Shown piece after piece: positions 43,178 through 46,503 of a DNA stretch of 46,503 bases. Source of the stretch: DATKKM01 sp036741795 (GTDB taxonomy: Bacteria > Chloroflexota > Dehalococcoidia > SM23-28-2 > RBG-16-64-32); contig DAINRO010000009.1 in assembly GCA_036741795.1 (NCBI GenBank), positions 1 to 46,503 of the forward strand, in the 5' to 3' direction. The translations under genes were made by a program, and so were the position numbers. How positions within the stretch are numbered: the stretch's first letter is position 1; every line of letters begins with the position of its first letter. The notes beneath the pieces are model-generated. The model was not told the origin of the DNA and searched no databases. It saw only the letters and a list, made by a program, of their open reading frames with translations.

Positions 43178-43938
43178 GGGGTCGAGATTTCGGTCAGCTG
43201 GAAGGTGTGCGCAATGTCGACCGCAAGGTCGAACACTTCATCGTCTCCCATCTCGTACGGGACGATATTGATAAAGTAGTCGTAGTCGCCCTTCCGAACG
43301 TGATAAGAAACGAAGTCTTCCTGGGGCGATTCCTCCGGAAATTCAGGGCAGATGACAGCGGCTTCGCCCGCAAATGTCAGTCCGTAAGGCCGGGGACAAT
43401 CTCGGGTGTATACCATCGGTCTTGCGAACCGCGGGATGGCGTATATACTCACGTGGGCTTCAGGCTGTGACCGCGCCTCGTCGGAAAATTTGAACAGTCC
43501 GTGACTGTACCAACGATCCTCGACGCCGGCGCTCACGTATCCGTCGCCAGCCGTTTGCCAGTCAGGGGGGTGACAGATGGTGAAACCCTCTGAGGGGCGC
43601 TGAATAAGAACCCAATCGTCGGCACATTCAACTGTATCCGGTGGGAAGAAAATGGCGTCGGTCTCGTCGTCGGGCACAGTAGGCAGGGCATCAGGCTCGG
43701 GCAATTCCCATTCTGGGACGTCGCGGAAGTCCGTCCGCTCGGTTGCAGCCGGGCCGCGGTCAGGACCCTCGAAGGGGGGTACCAGGTTGACCGAAGGTGT
43801 CGGCGTTGGTGACTCAGATGCGTTCGCCGACACTGATGGAGTCTCCGAGCTCTGATCCTCCGAGCCGTCATCGCCACACGACTGGCAGAGCACTGCTATG
43901 ACCGCAACCGTCAACGCCACCGCAAGGTATTCACGCAT
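43174..43938 (-). CDS. lipoprotein with Pro-rich linker, family not recognised
   Basis: 254 residues from ATG 43938. An in-frame extension to 44157 has Cys-rich sequence without signal features and was rejected. Lipobox VLCQSC, then an acidic and Ser/Pro-rich stretch to about residue 75. The C-terminal part has a globular beta-rich pattern (IQRPSEGFTICHPPDWQ, RWYSHGLFKF) with several Cys, resembling PsbP-like or DUF-type extracellular domains. It is translationally coupled to the following FG-GAP gene. Confidence 0.75.
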   Translation of the reverse strand: MREYLAVALTVAVIAVLCQSCGDDGSEDQSSETPSVSANASESPTPTPSVNLVPPFEGPDRGPAATERTDFRDVPEWELPEPDALPTVPDDETDAIFFPPDTVECADDWVLIQRPSEGFTICHPPDWQTAGDGYVSAGVEDRWYSHGLFKFSDEARSQPEAHVSIYAIPRFARPMVYTRDCPRPYGLTFAGEAAVICPEFPEESPQEDFVSYHVRKGDYDYFINIVPYEMGDDEVFDLAVDIAHTFQLTEISTP

Positions 43939-44298
43939 TAGCGAATGATTAGTTTCCGGCTTGACGTGTGTCAAGCCGACGGCAGCCATCAATTCCCGTA
44001 GCCAGATGAGGCACCGTCCCATCTCAACGATGAAGAATTTACGGCACTTCCGGCCATTGACCGGCACCGAGTTATCCACATACCATCGACATTGACATAT
44101 CGTTACTACTTCGACGTCGCCTATAGGGCTACCTGCGGGGGTGCAGTTGTCGACCATTTGGGCTGGTGGACACGTCTTCCCATCTCCGTGGTACTGGGCC
44201 TACTCCTTCGGTCGCTGGCGGCCTCGAATCCGAGCCGGTCCGAACGCCCGTAAAAGGTGTAACAGAATGCGCGAAACGAAGGTTGTTGCAGGCAGAGC
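43939..44298. other. 360-base divergent intergenic region
   Basis: Short frames here have no coding features. A TTGACA box occurs at 44092-44097, but no well-spaced -10 box was found. It must hold promoters for the minus-strand lipoprotein operon and the plus-strand cohesin-like gene. Confidence 0.45.
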
Positions 44299-46503
44299 AT
44301 GAGTATTCAAGCACGTTCGTCGACGGGAATATTTCTGGCAATCGCCCTGGCCGCAGTTCTGGCCTCTTTCGCCGCCGTCAGCATCAAGATTGTTCTGGCC
44401 GATCACGCCGACCCCGTAACCGGGGAGGTCGACATCCTCGCCGTCGATACCAACAATTCAGGTAACACGGCGCTGGCAGTCGCTTCTGTGGAATCCTGCC
44501 GAGTGGCCACCGTTGGCAACATCTTCGATGTGGACTTAATCGTCGATGAAGTTCCGGCCTACGATCCCGTGCTCGGCGGGGGCGCAAACGGCGTCGCGGT
44601 CAACATCCTGTTCAATCCGGCAGTCCTACAGATCAATGCTCGCGGCCCCGACAATGGCCTGATGTTTTTCCAGGCCGCGCCTGTGGGCACCCCCTTCTAT
44701 CTCGGCGAGAACACGTTTCCCCAGACAGATGGCAACTACAGGTTCGAGATAACTGAACTTGGAGGCGCTCCCACAGAGAGTGGGGTCGGCGTCGTTGTGC
44801 GCGTAACCGTGGAGATAGTTGGTTCTGGAATCAGCCCACTCACTTTAACCGACTCTCTCGAGGGCGATCCTCCGAAGATCCTGGATGGATTCTCCAGCCC
44901 ATACGCGGTGAACAACGTCAACCACGGTGAAATTCGCTCAGACGGTTCAACCTGTCCGCTTCCAGCAACCCCGACTCCTACACCTACTCCCACGCCTACT
45001 CCTACTCCCACGCCTACACCTACTCCCACGCNNNNNNNNNNNNNNNNNNNNNNNNNNNNNNNNNNNNNNNNNNNNNNNNNNNNNNNNNNNNNNNNNNNNN
45101 NNNNNNNNNNNNNNNNNNNNNNNNNNNNNNNCCTACTCCCACGCCTACACCTACTCCCACGCCTACTCCTACTCCCACGCCTACACCTACTCCTACTCCC
45201 ACGCCGTCGCCAACACCAACTCCCACGCCATCGCCCACACCGGTAACCATTACACCCTCCCCCATGCCGAATCCGGACGCATCGGTCGAGATAGCCAAAG
45301 ACGAAGTCGTTGGTGATGACGTCCCGGACGGCGACCAGGTTGCGCGAGGGGTCAAGGAGGTGCGCGAGGTTGTAATTCAAACGATTGGCTTGCCCACAAC
45401 CGATCTCACTCTGTCGCTTGTGGGACCGTCGTCGTGTGTTCCGCGATGGGAGAATCCACTCGACAACAACCCGATCATCGCTCCTCCAAATCAGTTCTCG
45501 GTCGTTCAGATTTCCAATGTCGGTACCGCCTCGATCACGGCTGAGTACAGTGTCACGTGCGCAGTGGCAGGATCATTTGAACTTCGAATTGCCGCGAATG
45601 TGTCGATCGATGCACAGGACCCGAATCCGGTAAACAATCAAGACCAAAACGTCATCCAGTTGATAGTCAGTTGTGACCCGGACCTCGACGGCGTCTGCTC
45701 TCCGGCCGATAACTGTCCTTACGAAGCGAACACCGACCAGGCGAATGCGGATGGCGATAGCCTGGGTGACGCCTGCGACGACGACGATGACAACGATGGG
45801 ATCCCCGATTCAGAGGACCTTTGCCGGACCGTCGACGAGGACCTGGACGGCGCCCAGGACCAGGATGGATGCCCGGACACTGACGTCGGCGTGGACGCCC
45901 AGAAAGAGGAGAACCTTCTCCTCGATGTCGATGAGTCTTCGATTCACCCTGTCGATGTGATAGTCACTAACGGCAACTATCCCGCCGACATACGCGTGGT
46001 TCTACTCGCGGTATCGACTCTAGGCGAATGCGAGGTTCGTTTTCAGCCCCTCGCCGGCGATCAATACTTCGAGTTTCAGACCGATGAGGACAACGACGGC
46101 ACGAACGAGACACTGTTCTCACAGGTGGAACTGACGTTGGATGACGTCGCGGCCGGGGCGGTTGTCCTCCTGGTTCGTGACTACGAAATTACCTGTTTTG
46201 ATGGAGGGGCCTTCCCGGACGGATTCGAGATCCAGATTGATGCGCTGCCACTGCCCCCGGTCCGGGAGGAGAACCTGGGAGATGATCCCCAGGTCCCGCC
46301 GGATAGTCCTTCCAACAACGTACACAAGAATTTCCCCGATGTGATCGTAGGAGGTACGTCTACTCCGACTCCGACACCGACACCTACGCCTTCGCCTACA
46401 CCCACGCCCACTCCCACGCCCACGCCCACGCCGACTCCCACGCCCACACCCACGCCTACACCGACTCCCACGCCTACACCGACTCCCACGCCTACACCGA
46501 CTC
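44299..46503 (+). CDS. cohesin-like domain surface protein (partial, interrupted by N gap)
   Basis: A signal anchor (about 10-33) precedes a cohesin/CBM-like domain at about 62-212 (VESCRVATVGNIFDVDLIVDE, GVAVNILFNPAVL, GVGVVVRVTVEIVG). A Pro-Thr linker follows from 44968 and contains the 100-N gap (45032-45131). After the gap the frame that starts CCT at 45132 is open to the window end: Pro-Thr, a CARDB-like domain (VVQISNVGTASITAEYSVTC), TSP3 motifs (DLDGVCSPADNCP, DNDGIPDSEDLC), another beta domain and a second Pro-Thr linker. The placeholder length puts the halves in different frames, so a direct read gives a false stop near 45246. Likely surface scaffold. Confidence 0.82.
44968..45236 (+). 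repeat. Pro-Thr linker repeat (with gap)
   Basis: Short tandem units of CCTACN/CCCACG encode (PT)n on both sides of the gap. The low complexity explains why the assembly broke here. Confidence 0.9.
45032..45131. other. assembly gap of 100 N
   Basis: Exactly 100 N, a customary placeholder of unknown length. The codon phase on both sides requires a true length leaving remainder 2 on division by 3. Confidence 0.97.
46359..46503 (+). repeat. second Pro-Thr linker repeat at window end
   Basis: Units of CCTACACCGACTCCCACG and variants encode a (PT)n linker that runs to the last base, so further domains of this protein lie beyond the window. Confidence 0.9.

Noticed and set aside
44092..44127. Promoter TTGACA...TATAGG before the cohesin-like gene
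   Set aside because: The spacing of 24 bases is too long for a sigma70 promoter, and it is far from the start.
43939..44157. Extended N-terminus of the minus-strand lipoprotein
   Set aside because: It has Cys- and Arg-rich residues without signal character; ATG 43938 gives a standard lipoprotein signal.

Overview
The window is GC-rich scaffold sequence with one run of 100 N. Its gene content suggests a free-living, probably heterotrophic, monoderm-type bacterium, most likely from the Chloroflexota (Dehalococcoidia/SAR202-like). This placement is inference, from many lipoproteins with Cys followed by acidic or Gly/Ser residues, CSLREA-like, beta-helix and thrombospondin-type-3 (TSP3) surface proteins, Pro-Thr linkers, and LLM-flavin and MaoC genes. 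No marker gene confirms it.

Left part (1-13.7 kb), mostly housekeeping. The 3' part of tRNA-Pro(TGG) is followed by an AMIN-like lipoprotein, small membrane proteins, tatA, a membrane-anchored cyclophilin with a degenerate active site, a MaoC-type double hot-dog protein, two TolB-like beta-propeller lipoproteins, a MacB/FtsX-type ABC permease with its ATPase, ispH, a PAC2-family protein, an LLM flavin oxidoreductase and citrate synthase.

Middle (13.7-19.3 kb). A promoter, a well-conserved c-di-AMP (ydaO/yuaA) riboswitch and an intrinsic terminator precede a CESA-like GT2 glycosyltransferase. After it come a TadE/G-like secreted protein, a DM13 membrane protein, a small cytosolic protein and a YVTN-propeller lipoprotein.

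Surface and secreted region (19.3-37.5 kb). A strong promoter drives a 2358-residue vWA surface protein with twenty tandem Cys-containing repeats: 17 of exactly 88 residues and 3 variants at units 2, 9 and 16. Co-directional behind it lie a membrane-anchored protein with a clan-CD/CHAT-like His...Cys signature, a ZnuA-like metal-binding lipoprotein and a secreted subtilase ending in TSP3 and dockerin-like EF loops. Facing these is a gene of about 2450 codons (CSLREA, seven-repeat propeller, beta-helix, TSP3, dockerin-like end), broken by an apparent one-base deletion near 31,700.

Right part (37.8-46.5 kb). Overlapping lipoprotein genes include one PD40 and two FG-GAP propellers. The window ends inside a gene encoding a cohesin-like domain, a Pro-Thr linker (which holds the N gap), CARDB-like and TSP3 regions and a second Pro-Thr linker.

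The most interesting combination is one cohesin-like scaffold candidate together with two secreted proteins ending in the same double-EF dockerin-like module. This could be a non-cellulosomal cohesin-dockerin surface assembly.
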